Shown here: one piece after another, positions 1 through 11,659 of the stretch
How the letters are laid out: every line of letters starts with the position of its first letter
Position numbering within the stretch: position 1 is the stretch's first letter
DNA from: Ochotona curzoniae
Lineage: Eukaryota > Chordata > Mammalia > Lagomorpha > Ochotonidae
Length of the DNA: 64,000 nucleotides
NCBI RefSeq assembly: GCF_017591425.1
Contig: NW_024465777.1
Coordinates: forward strand, 5,766,001-5,830,000
Direction: 5' to 3'
Notes under the pieces: model-generated
What the model was told of the DNA's origin: nothing
Database searches by the model: none
The model's input: the letters and a program-made list of their open reading frames with translations, nothing else
Made by a program: the position numbers and the translations under genes

Positions 1-359
1 TGCTCAACTGGGAAAACATCAAAAGGTGGCCCAAAAAACGGAGACTCTAAGATGGACTATGTCAATCAGTGGATTCTTCAATGACCTCATCGTGCTTGGA
101 GTGATGAGATTGGCAGCAATTCATAGCTGGTGAACTTTCAAAACCACTTGAGCAAGTATCTCAGAGCATGCCCCACATCCGGGACATGGGGTGGCTGGGA
201 ATTGGGTGGGGCTTCTCCCTCAATATCCCCCTTTACCTCAGATACATGAAGGAAACAATATGGAAATAATAGTCTTACCCACTTTCCTGTAGCCCTTGAA
301 CCTTTTTACCCTAATTAACTATGTAAAGATCATCAAAAATATAATAATAATAATAATAA
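1..359 (+). mobile_element. L1-type LINE 3' end
   Basis: The segment runs from the left edge to a TAA-repeat tail at 341-359. It is the reverse complement, with scattered differences, of 2430-2740 and matches 31205-31500 in the same inverted sense, so it is one copy of a dispersed LINE 3' region. The A/T-rich tail at its right end fixes the orientation. The L1 assignment rests on general resemblance to lagomorph L1 3' regions. Confidence 0.7.
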
Positions 360-552
360 GGTGGCCCAAGTCCTTGGACCCCTGCAAACACATGGGAGAC
401 CAAGAAGTTCCTGGCTTCTGACTTCAGGTAGGCTGAGCCCAGCCATTGTGGCCATTTGGGAAGTGAACTAGCAAATATTACTCTCTGTCTCTCCTTCTCT
501 CTGTAACTCTACTTTTCCAGTAAAAATAGACAAATCTTAAAAATAAATAAAT
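360..552 (+). mobile_element. CSINE, 5'-truncated
   Basis: The 3' two thirds of a lagomorph C-type SINE: the CATGGGAGACC block, a CT-rich segment and an AAATCTTAAAAATAAATAAA tail. It abuts the TAA tail of the preceding LINE. Confidence 0.8.
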
Positions 553-553
553 A

Positions 554-872
554 GGGGCTGGCACTGTAGCACAGTGAGTTAAGTTACTACCTGTGGTGCT
601 GGCATCCCGTACGGGTACTAGTTTGAGTCCGGGCTCCTCTACTTCCAATTCAGCTTCCTGCTAATGTGCCTGGGAAGGCAACAGAAGATGGCTCAAGTGC
701 TTGGGCTCCTGCCACCTATGTGTGAGACCCAAATGAAGCTCTTGGCTCTGGCTTTGCCTACGCCTGGCTGTTGCAGCCATCTAGTGAGTAAACCAGTGGA
801 TGGAAGATCGCCCTGGGTTTCAAACAGATAAATAAATAGATAAATAGATCTTAAAATAAGTAAATAAAGCTT
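554..872 (+). mobile_element. CSINE, old subfamily, near full length
   Basis: Starts GGGGCTGGCACTGTAGCACA (tRNA-derived A-box region), has GTTTGAGTCCGGG as a B-box relic, and ends in an ATAAATAGATAAATAGATCTT tail. Confidence 0.88.
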
Positions 873-1129
873 CAAAAATTGCAACTCAAATCTGATCTGA
901 TTGTTTATTGTCAGTCTTGGCATGAGCCATGGTAAGGTCTGTGACTGTGTCTGTGCTTGCCTCTGCGACATGGTCACACAAAAGCAACGAAAATCGAAAC
1001 CCCCACTTTGGGCCACAAGACCCTCAAAATTCAACACCCTCACAACAGCTCTACCCTCCTGTCCTGCCCCCCCTCACCCTTCCACTTAAAGTACCCTGTC
1101 TGGGCTCCTCCCCAAACCAACACCTGCTG
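873..1129. other. Unique sequence, nothing recognised
   Basis: Short overlapping frames occur in both directions, but none resembles a known protein or has exon boundaries. Confidence 0.5.
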
Positions 1130-1436
1130 ACTCTGCTGCCTAGGCTCCCCACCAGATTCCTGCATCATTCACCCCAGTGGTGCCTTTGCATCTTTATTCA
1201 AATATAGTGTTTTCAACAAGACCTTCCCTGACTGAAGCATTTATAATTCTCATTGGGCTTCCTACCGCAGATTCCTACCAGCGAGTTTCTTGTCAATTTG
1301 TTTTAGGGGCTCTCTCCACAACCTCTCCAGAATACGAGCTCCATGGAAACATGGTCATTAGTCTTCTCTGTGCATGGGTATATCTCAGTACCAGAACAGA
1401 GCCTGGCACAATGTAGACTCTGAATAAATGTGAAAT
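1130..1436 (+). mobile_element. L2 LINE 3' end
   Basis: Diverged but collinear with the mammalian L2 3' end: a 'gaccttccctgactg' stretch, 'gagctccatggaaacatgg', 'cagagcctggcacaatg' and the terminal 'tctgaataaatgtg' in the expected order and spacing. Confidence 0.75.
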
Positions 1437-1639
1437 GCAGGGTAAATTGCTCATGTGCTTTGGCTGGGTCTGACACCATACAAGCTCCACCAGAGGGAGC
1501 CCCTGAGTAACTAATGTGATGGTCCCAAAGGGCTAAAGCAAGCTACTGCATGGAACAGATTCCTACCTAATCCAGGCAAACTGCTGCTCAAGGTTCTTCG
1601 ACAAACCAACTTTTCTACTTGAAGGCCTAAACACTTGCT

Positions 1640-1825
1640 ACCTCCTTGGTCTCATTCTCTAACCTTTCGATGACTGGCTCCTTCTGCAAGCACCTCCCAT
1701 GACCTCCAATTTAATGTAGCTCCCTCACTCTCTTCCCCAAACTATCATTTCTTCCTGTTCCTACCACTATTTGAAACGATCTGTTTATGGTCTATGCTTG
1801 GAAAGTGAGCTCCACAGGAAGTCTG
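1640..1825 (+). mobile_element. L2 LINE fragment
   Basis: CT-rich L2-like text ending in 'aaagtgagctccacaggaag', which corresponds to the L2 'gtaagctccatgagggcag' segment. It is diverged, so the family call is tentative. Confidence 0.5.
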
Positions 1826-1929
1826 GCCTGTCCACTGCCAAAGTCCAGACCCCAAGGCATGATGGCCATCTGGCACATGGTGGACACTTGGTGACAAAGC
1901 AAATAGTCCCTAACAGTTATTTCACTGAG

Positions 1930-2100
1930 ATAAGGTCTTCCATCCACTGATTCACTCTCCAAGTGGCTGCAGCAGCCAGAGCTGAACTGATCTGAAGCCA
2001 GGAGGCCTCCTCCAGATTTCCCTTGCAGGTGCAGGGACCCAAGAACATGGACCATCCTCTGCTGCTTTCCCAGTCCACAAGCTAGATCAGAAGCCAGAAA
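1930..2100 (-). mobile_element. CSINE, partial, antisense
   Basis: Antisense C-type SINE recognised by 'cttccatccactgattcact', 'gctgaactgatctgaagcc' and the 'tgctgctttccc' block. Both ends are missing or decayed. Confidence 0.75.
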
Positions 2101-2399
2101 ACGACCCATGGGAAATGCCAGCGCCACGGAACAGAGGATTAGCCTGTGGAGCCACCATGCCAGGGGGAATACCTGGAGTCTTCACTCGATTAAGCATTGA
2201 ACCCGTTTCTACCTCCTCTAATGTCTCTTGGAGTTCCTGCAACCCTCTCCTGTGGGGATCGCTTGTCAGCTGAGCCATACCCATCCTAACTGCAGCCCAA
2301 CCCCAGAGCATGAGCTGGGCCAGACTGAGGTCAGCTGGAGGTTAGTGATGACTGTATTTTCCCTAAGAATGCCATGATCTGGGGATTTGTACTCTAATT

Positions 2400-5300
2400 A
2401 GATTTTAAATTATTTTAAAACTTTTTATTATATTTTTGACGATCTTTACATTGTTAATTAGGGTAAAAAGCTTCAAGGGCTACAGGAAAGTGGGTAAGAC
2501 TATTATTTCCATATTGTTTCCTTCATGTATCTGAGGTAAAGGGGGATATTGAGGGAGAAGCCCCACCCAGTTTCCCAGCCACCCCATGTCCTGGATGTGG
2601 GGCATGCTCTGAGATACTTGCTCAAGTGGTTTTGATAGTTCACCAGCTATGAATTGCTGCCAATCTCGTCACTCCAAGCACGATGAGGTCATTGAAGAAC
2701 CCACTAATTGAAATAGTCCATCTTAGAGTCTCCATTTTCCCAGTTTTTCACTGCCAACATATAGCTGAGGTGGTTGATGGACTTATTCTATCCTGTCTTT
2801 TCATGGTTAGGGTTCTGAGTCCAGCAGTTCAATTGGGGAGATATCCAAAGAAACTTTGTCTGAGGTGTTTCCAGACCAGATTCTTGTATGTACTAGCAAG
2901 TACAGGGCCCACCACAGTCCATCGCCCCAATCAGCTGGTGGTTGCAACTGCTGGGCTGGTTCTGTTTTCAGTCCTGACTTCCACTGGAACCAATGGGTGT
3001 TGCAGCCCAGCCTGGTTCTGCCAAGCACATACTCGGCACTCACATAAACCAGTGGGAGCTGCAGCCCAGTCAGAGTGACCCACAATAACCCCTACCAGGC
3101 CTGCCCCCACCCTGGTTTGCCAGTATGTGTAGCAGACTAGCCTAGTCTGTCCCACATCCCGTTCGGCTCTCGTACATGTCAATGGGCATTGAAGCTTAGT
3201 TCCATCTAACCATCTCCACTATCCAGCCCTTACGGATGTTGTTGAGTGCCTTTCTGTATAGCCACCCCAGCCCCTCTCCTAGTTTTTGTGCCCTCCCATG
3301 GAAGTGGTAACCGAAGAGGAAAGAGCCCACTATATCCCTCCCAGGCCACTCCCACTCCCAGATTATGCACTCTCCAGGTGGTTCTGTGATTTAACTTGAC
3401 AGAATTAGCCCCCAGTGCCAGCTTTTGCCAGCTGATGCTGCAGCTAAGCCCAAACAACCCTCACCCACTCTAATTTTGGTTTGCACCAGTGGGAACAATC
3501 AGCCCAGCCTGGCTTTTCCCTGATTTAGCCCACATGAGGCCCACAGGTGTTGTAGCCCTGCTTAGTCTGGTGTGCCCCCATTCCAACCCATGCTCTCTAG
3601 AGGGAGTAGCTATCAGGCAAGGGAAGCCCCCCCTATTTCCCCTGCCAGCTCTGCCCCCTCCCTTCCTGGTTCTCACACATGCTGCACTCACATCCGGTAT
3701 AGGTAACTTCACCTTGGCCTTCCGTAATGTGCACTGGTTTTTGTCACGACTGAACCTGGCCCAACCCACACTCTGTTCTGGTACTTGGTTTCGCCAGTGG
3801 ATGATGTGAACTGATTCAGCCTGGTCTGCCCCTGACCCCAACCCATGCCAAATGTATGCCAGTGGGAAACTGTCCATGGCCTGTTCTGGGCTGTTTCCTT
3901 GCATGCTTCTTGCGCTTACCAGCAGGGTCTGTATCCTGCCAGAGGAGTTGCCCAGGCTCCTCCATCAGAACCTCTCCCAATGCCAGATCTTGCGCATAAC
4001 AGGGGGTCCATGAGCCAGCCCTACTCAGTTCACCTCCTGTTTTAGCAGGAACAGTGGCTTTTCCTGACTGACCTTTTACCCAATCTGGTTCTTGCTGTTG
4101 GATGTTTCAGCCCAGCCATGGCTTGTCCATACCCACATATGACTCACTTATGGTTCAGTAGAGGTTGAGACCTAGCCTAGTCTGTCCCACATCTACCCTG
4201 GTCCTCCAGGACACCACACCACACGATGTTGGAGTCTGGCCTGGCTCGGTGCATCCAATCCCAGTCCACATGTGTGCCAAGGGAGACTACAACTGTTTCC
4301 TGTTCAGACTGCAGCCCCCATTCCAGGCCACGCACCTCTTGGTGGGAACCTCAACCCAGCTAATGTTGTCCCCTTAGCTCCCCAACCAGGCCTGTTCCCA
4401 GCTCTAGATCGTGTGCATGCTAGTGGTTGCTCTGACTCAGCCTGGCTCAGCCCCTCATCTGTCCTGACCTCTGCCTTAGACACTGTGGCTTAGCGTTCCT
4501 GACACACGCAGACCAGTAGGTGCAAGAGCTTAGCTCAGCATGACCTGTGCTCCTTCCTGGTCTCTAGTTTTGCTTGTGGGCTAAGGTTTGCTCAGTCCTG
4601 CCCAGTATATCCTATTCCATTACCAATTGACACATTGCCCAGCTGTTCGAGCTACTTTGCCCAGCTTGTCAGACCCCCAGGTCTGGACCACATGTTCACC
4701 AGCGGGAGCTATGACTCGCCAAGGGAGTTTCCCAAGTTCTTCCACTTGACCCACTCCCAGACCCAGTTCTCATACATGCCATTGGGTTTTAGGCCAGTGC
4801 CCGGCACAGTCTGGCCTTCCATTTGGCCTTGTATGAGCTGGTGAACGTTGCAGCCTGGCCCACTCCACACCCTATTCAGGATGCACATTCAGGTGCTGCT
4901 GCCTTGACCAGTCCAGACTGTTGTGGGTTTCTTTACCTGTGATTGATAGCAAGCTCCTTGGTCACACCTAGCTTAGTCCATCACCACCCCAACTCTTGAG
5001 CTAACCAGTGAGGCTAGAATTTCCACAGGGTTCGGGCCACACATCCCCCACAGAATCTACCCCCAGTTATGGTTCTCGAATGCTAGTTAATGTAATGGCC
5101 CTGCCTAATGTGACCCCTCTGCTGATCCATCATCATGTCAGGTAATAGGATATCCTGCTTGACAAGCCCCAAGCCTTAGCTTATGCATGGACTGGTGTTC
5201 GGTGCTCAGCATTGTTAAGTAATTATAAGTTCTTCAGAGGAAAAGTTACTCTGTCGTTGGGAATCTTTAGGATTGATTCACATCGTAGAAGCACAGTGGG

Positions 5301-5420
5301 TTCAACCTGGAGCTACCTAAGCAGGAATTCAAAGAACCAAAACCTGAGAGCTCCCTGGCCGGGCGGCTAGCAGGCAGAGCCTGGCACCAAATGGTGCACT
5401 GGCCGCCCAGAGACAGCTCA
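2400..5420 (-). mobile_element. L1-type LINE 3' region, copy A
   Basis: The 3' end is at the left (A/T tail antisense near 2400-2440), followed by about 350 bases shared with 1-359 and 31205-31560. Next come about 2 kb of degenerate repeats in which motifs such as cagcccagcctgg and ccagtggg recur, G-rich on the element's sense strand. The distal block (4930-5420) matches 39116-39870 and 33150-33400. No intact ORF is present. Assignment to a lagomorph L1 3' UTR is inference; the shared multi-copy structure is seen directly. Confidence 0.65.
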
Positions 5421-5509
5421 CCACGTGCACATGGTGAACCTCTGCTTCTCCAAATTATCTTCCTCCGCAGGAACTAGAGTTCTCTCACTTCCATTCTCTT
5501 TCATGTAGT

Positions 5510-5720
5510 ACACCCTAATGGTTAAATCAGGCCAGGTCCTGACAGTCAGGTAGATCCAAGTTCAAGTCCTGCCTTCAACACTGCTTCTGGGTGAAAGATT
5601 CTTCACCTCCAGGCTCCTCAGTTGAAACATGAGAATGAAAATCAGAATCCTCCCCATGTAGAAGAACAGCCATGACGACAAAATGTGCCAAGCAATAGAG
5701 AGTGTCCATTCCAGTCCAGT
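5510..5720 (+). mobile_element. MIR SINE
   Basis: Follows the MIR core in order: a gttcaagtcctgcc B-box-like start, 'ttcttcacctccaggctcct', a 'gttgaaacatgagaatgaaaat' stretch, and a decayed tail. Confidence 0.7.
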
Positions 5721-7690
5721 CCAGGGCCTGGAGCCTGTGACTCTGAGTAGCTGCTGTTCTCACTCTGTCCCTTGTTAGCCTCATGCCATTGCCCAGTCCA
5801 AATCCCAACCCTCATCCTCTGATTTGGGGTCTAGATCTTGTTGTTGAACCTGATCCTGAGAGGACCCCCAGCACTTCGATGCATGAGTCTCTAAGAGGCA
5901 ATCCTTTGTCCTGTTTCACTTTTCCGTGGATTCAACTTACTTGCAGGTGGATTTCCAGGCTGCCGTGTCCATGAATTTGCACCTGGAACCTGGGAGAACC
6001 AGTGAAAAATGGAAGGGACTGGGCAGGCCAGGGCCTGAGATCTCAAGTGAGCTGGGCCTGACCTGGCGCTCACCAGGCTTGCTGTTGTGCATCTCGGACA
6101 CTTAGTTTCCTTGGCTGTGAAATGGATAGTCTCATTCTAAACTGGGAGAGATAGATCCAAAAGTCCATGAGAGTCCCAAGGTCCCACGCTGCTGGCCCAG
6201 AGCGGAAAATGTCCCTTCTGTTCCCACTAGCAGCCCGTCTCTGCCTTGAAGTCCTGCCAACCTCATCTTAAAAGAGGCTCCACCTCTCTGGAAACAGCCC
6301 AGACTGCCCTTCTGTTGCCCCTTCAGCCCGCTCCCTGCTCACGTCCTCCTTTAGTTCTCTGAACCTTAGTCATGCTCAAGTTGGGCAGGGAAGGCGTGGA
6401 GCAGACACAAGGCAAGAGAGAACAGCCCCAGGGGACTCTGCCCATCCTAAAGTGGCCCTGCTCAGATGCCATTTGGCCAGGAGCCAGCCCTGCTGTGTGG
6501 AAAAGCAGTCCCGCTCTGGCAACCATTGCATCTAGGAGGAAGGGTGAGGTTTCAAACACAGCCGCGGAAGATGATGAAAGAGTTCCAGCAAGGGGCCTCT
6601 GAAGAACACCATGGCGGAGCGCCGACTGTTGACGTTAGCAAATGGGGGCTGCTGAGAGGCCACTCAGAGGCGGAGCCCAAGAAGGCCAGCAGGGCTTGGC
6701 GAGTCCACCAAGCCAGGAGACTGAAAAATACAGACTGGAAGGCCTAAGTTGCCAGGACCCTTGCTGGCTGATGGAAGGGTTCCCACACAGCCCGGCGCTG
6801 GAGTTTCAGCTCGGTTGGCTTCAGTGAATTTACCTCTGATGAATGAGCTGGAGGCTCTGGTTTGAGTAGCAGTCTCAGGGTCTGATTAGTCTCGAACCCT
6901 GCGTGGAAACTCTGTCTTTCCTCTCATATCTTAAGGCCTTCCCAGCCTATAGCAAACAAGGCAAGCCTGCTGTCTTCTCCAGAGGCTTAGCAGGCAGGCA
7001 TGACCCTTCCTTACTGCGGTGTTCTCAGGCCTTCCTTTCGTGGTGCACCGGCTGCACATGCTGCTTATCTGGGCAGCTCCACCTGTGTGTTGGCAGACTA
7101 TTGCTAGGGAACACATTTCTCCAGAATGGATCAGCTTAAAAGACTACACGCTGACAATCTCACACTCTCTCTGGTCAGTCAATATGAGGCTTTGCTGGAG
7201 AAGATCTTTCTGCTCCTTAGCTCATGTGATGTCTGGCAGGATCTCATCTCCCTGGACCACATGGATCTCTCCATCCAGTGGGTGTGGCTGCTGGCTTCTT
7301 CACAGCGAGCACATGAGAGGACAAGGGAGTGCTGGTCCATCCCCTGAGTCACAGTCCTCTGTAACCTGATCACTGAGGAGCATCTGTCAGCTTTTCCTAG
7401 CCCATACCCTGGAATTGCATGAGGATACAGTGCCAGGGGTGGGGGCTGGTGGATGTGCCATGTCAGAAGCTACCACTAGTTATCCCTCCTTGCTCTTGTG
7501 GCCTGTTGCTGGCCTGTCCCTGCCACTTGTTCTCAGTTGCTTGAACACACAGACTCCATTTTGCTCAGCTCTCGGAGTCCCGTGGCCCCTGCCACAAGGT
7601 TTCTTGTGTTTGCTGAGTGAATGAATAATTCATTACTCAAGGCAGCAGACAAAAACCAAAGGCAAGTGTGCCGTTGTCTTTGAGAGACTG
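5721..7690. other. About 2 kb of mostly unique DNA
   Basis: No repeat is clear apart from a possible short MIR relic near 6090-6160. Frames of 60-116 codons occur on both strands but overlap one another, lack splice context and resemble no family I know. Confidence 0.45.
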
Positions 7691-7879
7691 TGAGGGGACA
7701 GGTGTGTAATGCAGTGACTAAGGTGTCGCTTGGGACATCTTGGAGTGTATTCCTGGTGCCCAGCTTCTGCTACACCTTCCTGCGAGCACACATCTTGGGA
7801 GGCACCAGGTGATGGTTGGGTTCCTGTCATCAAAGTTGGAGACTGGATCCAGCGTGGCAACCGAGTGACCAAAGTTCTC

Positions 7880-8163
7880 ACTTTGCATGCGCTGGAATTC
7901 CATGTGGGTGCTGGATTATGTCCCAGCTGCTCCACTTAACATCCAGCTCCCTATTAATGGCCTGGGAAAGCAGTAGAGGACAGCCCAAAGCCTTGGGACC
8001 CTGTACCCACATGGGAGACCTGGAAAAATCTCCTGGCTCTTGGCTTCGGATTGGCTCAGCCCAGTCATTCCAGCAACTTGGGGAATAAACCAGCAGAAGG
8101 AAGATCTTTCTGTTTCTCCTTTCTCTGTAAATCTGACTTTCCAATAAAAATAAATAAATCTTG
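7880..8163 (+). mobile_element. CSINE, intermediate age
   Basis: Has 'catccagctccctattaatg', 'gcctgggaaagcagtagagg', 'acccacatgggagacctgg' and a tail ending CCAATAAAAATAAATAAATC. A decayed older SINE head may precede it at 7700-7840. Confidence 0.85.
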
Positions 8164-8202
8164 AAAGAGAGAGAGAGAAAGCAAGCAAGCAAGCAAGCAA
8201 AA
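8164..8202 (+). repeat. (GA)n and (GCAA)n microsatellite
   Basis: GA dinucleotides followed by five copies of GCAA directly after a CSINE tail, a common place for microsatellite birth. Confidence 0.9.
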
Positions 8203-8214
8203 AAATGTAGTTGG

Positions 8215-8340
8215 AAACTCAGATGAGTTCTGAGCTCCTGTCTTCAGCTTGGCCTGGCATTTGAGGAATGAACCAGCAAATGGAAGACGTCTCTCTCTGC
8301 TTTTCAAAGAAAACAAAGATAAATAAATATGATTTTCAAG
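8215..8340 (+). mobile_element. CSINE 3' half
   Basis: Begins at the 'gttctgagctcctgtcttcag' block and ends in an AGATAAATAAATA tail; the 5' half is absent. Confidence 0.75.
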
Positions 8341-8586
8341 AGAGTTACTTATTATATTTTGACACATCATTCCATTTCTAGAATATTCTACAAAAAAATC
8401 AGAAATGTAATTAGATGAATGGCTTCTGTTTAGTTACAAGGGCATTCATTGTAGCACTATTGATAAGTATACTTTATACGTTGTCCCTCAAAAACAAAGA
8501 CAAAACAACTACCTAGGAAACTACTCAGTGGTACAGGACTGATTAACCACATCACGCTAAGAACCTACCGTAGATATTCCAGACTC

Positions 8587-8900
8587 ATTAGGCAGGTTTG
8601 GCACAGAAGTTAAGACGGCTTGGGATGCCCAATCCCACATCAAAGTGTCCGGGTTTGAGTCCTGGCTCCTTTGCTTCTCATACAGCTTTCTGCTAATGTG
8701 CACCCTAGGGGGCAGCAGATGATAGCTCAGCTGGTTGGATCCCTGCCATGCACCAAGGATGCCCAAATGGAGTTCTTGGCTCTGGGCTTCAGTCCGACTC
8801 AGCTCTGGTTGTTGTGAGCACGTAGGGAATGAGCTAGCAGACAGAAGGTCTGAATCTGTCACTCTTTTGCCTTTTGAACAAAGAATAAATAATTTTTAGA
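8587..8900 (+). mobile_element. CSINE, old
   Basis: A diverged head (ggtttggcacagaagttaag), B-box relic 'gggtttgagtcctggctcc', 'ttctgctaatgtgcaccc' and a GAATAAATAA tail. Confidence 0.85.
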
Positions 8901-8924
8901 AAACAATAAAATTTTTAGAAAACA

Positions 8925-9162
8925 ATAAAAGACCTTCCATCCATTGGTTCACTCCCCAAGTGTCTGCAACAGCCAGAGCTGAGCTGATCAGAAGAAAGGA
9001 ACCAGGAGCATCTTCCAGGTCTCCCGGGCTATCATCTGCTGCTTTCCCTGGCCACAGGCAGAGAGCTGGATGGGAAGTAGAGCATCTAGAACACAAACTG
9101 GCACCCATATCCTGGCTCTTGAAGGGGGAGTATTAGCCAATTGAACCATTGTGATGGGCCAA
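8925..9162 (-). mobile_element. CSINE, antisense, 3' tail missing
   Basis: Antisense blocks 'ccttccatccattggttcac', 'gagctgagctgatcagaag' and 'ggagctggatgggaag' read toward a decayed 5' end. Confidence 0.8.
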
Positions 9163-9179
9163 ATACATTGTGATGGGCA

Positions 9180-9465
9180 AAGCAAATACACACATAGAAA
9201 AGTCTGGGATGCCAGCATTCTATATGCGTACTGGTTTGAGTCTGCTCTGCTTTTGATCTAGCTCCTTGTCGTGTGTCCAGGAAAGCATTGGAAGAGAGCT
9301 CAAGTGCTTGGGCCTTTGTCAACCATGTAGGAGACCCAGATGAAGCTCCTCACTTTTATGTGGTTCAGTTTCAGTTGTTGTGGTCATTTGGTGAATGGCC
9401 CAACAGATGGAATATCGCTGTCTCTATAACTGTGCCTCTCAAATAAAGAAATTTTGAAAAAGAAA
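9180..9465 (+). mobile_element. CSINE, old
   Basis: Includes 'actggtttgagtctgctctg', 'gtaggagacccagatgaagc' and the terminal 'cctctcaaataaagaaattt'. Confidence 0.82.
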
Positions 9466-9789
9466 AGACCTGGAAAGATTGTATAAGTCTTGAATAACTA
9501 TAAAGTTCAAATGAGGCAGTTTTAACTTGCTTCAACAAGGGCTCTTGCTTTGGCTTTTCTTCATGTTACAGGATTTCTATAGGCAGTGAGCTTCCGGCTT
9601 TAGTTCCCTTTGGCTCAGGATCACCATAGTCACCATGGTAGGCCTTCCCCTCATGTTTGCCACTTCACGGTCCTAAGGTGGGTTGTCCTCCTCCAGACCT
9701 AACTCGGGCCCTCAAAGCTGGAAGGACAGATATGAGCAAGTTCCCTTCTTTCACAATGTGATGTTACTGAATACTCCCCTGCAGTTTGC
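9466..9789. other. Unique sequence
   Basis: About 320 bases with no recognised repeat, exon or regulatory signature. Confidence 0.4.
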
Positions 9790-11265
9790 CAATCTCAGAG
9801 TTCACTGAGAAATACATTGGGAAAATGAGGGATAAAGAAGTCAAAACATTTGTTATAAAACTTCCTATCAATGACAAGAAGCACATAAAGCAGGAGTTCA
9901 AGGAATTTAACGAATATGTCATATAGAAAATGAATCAAATGAAAGCTGATCAGAAATGCAGAATACAGTGGAGCAAATTAAAAATACAGAGAAGAGTCTT
10001 CAAAATAGAATGAATGAAGCAGAAGAAAGAATCTCAGATTTAGATAGAAACAGACAAAAAGCTGGAAGTAGATCTGGATCAAGCTAAAACAAACAAACAA
10101 AAAGAAGTATTTAAGAATTAAAAGACACAGGCCCGGCGCAATGGTGCAAGTGGTTAAGGTCCTTGCCTTGCAAGCCCGGGATCCCATATGGGCGCCGGTT
10201 CTAATCCCGGCAGTCCCGCTTCCCATCCAGCTCCCTGCTTTTGGCCTGGGAAAGCAGTTGAGGATGGCCCAAGGCTTGGGGACCCTGCACCCGTGTGGGA
10301 GACCCGGAAGAGGCTCCTGGCTTCGGATTGGCTCAGTTCCAGCCGTTGCAGCTGCCTGGGGAGTGAATCATTGAATGGAAGATCCTCTCTGTATATCTGC
10401 CTTTCCAATAAAATAAAATAAATCTTAAAAAAAATAATTGTTAAAAAAATTTTTTAAAAAAATTGAAAGACACTATGAAAAGGCCAACTATAAGAGTTAT
10501 GAAAATCCCAGAAGGTGCAGAAAGAGAAACAGGTATTGAAGGTGTGTTCAATGAAATAATTAGGGAAAATTTCTCTAATCTGGAGAAAGAATTGGGAAAC
10601 AACATCCAGGAGGAGCACAGAACTCCCAACAGGGTTGACCAAAAGCCAGCTTCACCACGACACATGATAAGCAAGCTCTCTTCAATCGAACATAAGTAAA
10701 GATCCTTAGATGTGCCCGTGAAAAAAACCAATTGACATATAAAGGAATGCCAATTAAACTCACAGGAGACCTGTCACAGGAAAGTTTACAGGCCAGGAGA
10801 GAATGGAGCGACACATTCCAGATTCTAAAAGAAAAAAAAAAATTGTCAGCCCAGGATAATGTATCCAGCAAAGCTGTTCTTCATCTTTGAAAATGAAATA
10901 AAATTTTTCCACAGTAAAGAAAGGTTAAAAGAATATGCTTCTTCTAAACCTGCCCTACAAATGATACTTAAAGATGTTCTCTTGACAGAGAAAAGGAATA
11001 GCACCTACCAAAACCAAAGGCAAATGTGAAGAACATCCCAGGTAACAACAGAAGGCTAAATTAATGAACAACCAATTGCTAAAATGACAGGACCAACTTA
11101 CCACCCATTCATATTAACCCAGAGTGTAAATGGCTTAAGCTCATCAATCAAGTGTCATAGATTAGTAGTCTGGATTACAAAACATAACCCATCTATTTGT
11201 TTTCTACAAGAGACATCTCACCAACCAAGATCAGCGAGAACTGTATCTCATGGATTTTGATCTTT
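9790..11265 (+). pseudogene. L1 retrotransposon relic: ORF1 and start of ORF2
   Basis: ORF1 encodes the L1 RNA-binding chaperone. The frame opening near 10463 contains the conserved RRM-side segment (RVMKIPEGAERETGIEGVFN) and then the NEIIRENFSNLEKEL and PNRVDQKPASPRH-type motifs of mammalian L1 ORF1p, but stops soon after. Shifted remains of the C-terminal domain continue to about 11010. An inter-ORF stretch follows, and at 11100-11260 a decayed ORF2 N-terminus is visible (VNGLSSSIKCHRL, CFLQETSH), which in active L1 begins the endonuclease. A CSINE interrupts it at 10129-10460. Multiple stops and frame changes show it is dead. Confidence 0.85.
10129..10460 (+). mobile_element. Young CSINE inserted in L1 ORF1, with target-site duplication
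   Basis: Pika-type head (GCCCGGCGCAATGGTGCAAG), B box GGTTCTAATCCCGG, tail AATAAAATAAATAAATCTT. Flanked by aattaaaagacac (10116-10128) and aattgaaagacac (10461-10473), a 12/13 match, showing a retrotransposition insertion into the L1 relic. Confidence 0.93.
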
Positions 11266-11640
11266 TTTTTTTTTTAGTTTCACCTCTTCAAAACACATTT
11301 TTTTCTCATTAAATTCTTCAATGACGCAGATCATACAGTACCATCATTTTCTTCAAGAAGATTCTTGTTTTTCTTTTTCATTTCTTCAGCTACATATTAG
11401 TCATTCAGTAGCATGTTATTTAACTTCATGGCATTGTTAATTTCCTGTTGATTGATTTTTTTGTGGCTTTTCATTTAAGGGGATGTATAGTAACTGTGTA
11501 ATGGAGACTGTCATATCTAGTAGCATGTTATTTAACATCATGGCTTTGTAAATTTCTATGTTTCTTCCTGTTGTTGATTTTGTATTGTGGCTTTTCATTT
11601 AAGGAGTAATTAAAGATTTCTCTTTAATTAAAGATTTTCT
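11266..11640 (-). mobile_element. L1 ORF2 fragment, antisense
   Basis: Repeated phrases such as 'agtagcatgttatttaactt' and 'gtggcttttcatttaagg' resemble antisense L1 ORF2 text. They occur twice (about 11408 and 11520), so two overlapping copies or a local duplication are joined here. The L1 call is tentative. Confidence 0.5.
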
Positions 11641-11659
11641 CAAATAAAAAAAAAGAAAA

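Noticed and set aside
10131..10220. tRNA gene
   Set aside because: A- and B-box-like motifs with a tRNA-like look are the head of a CSINE, and the tRNA fold is not kept.
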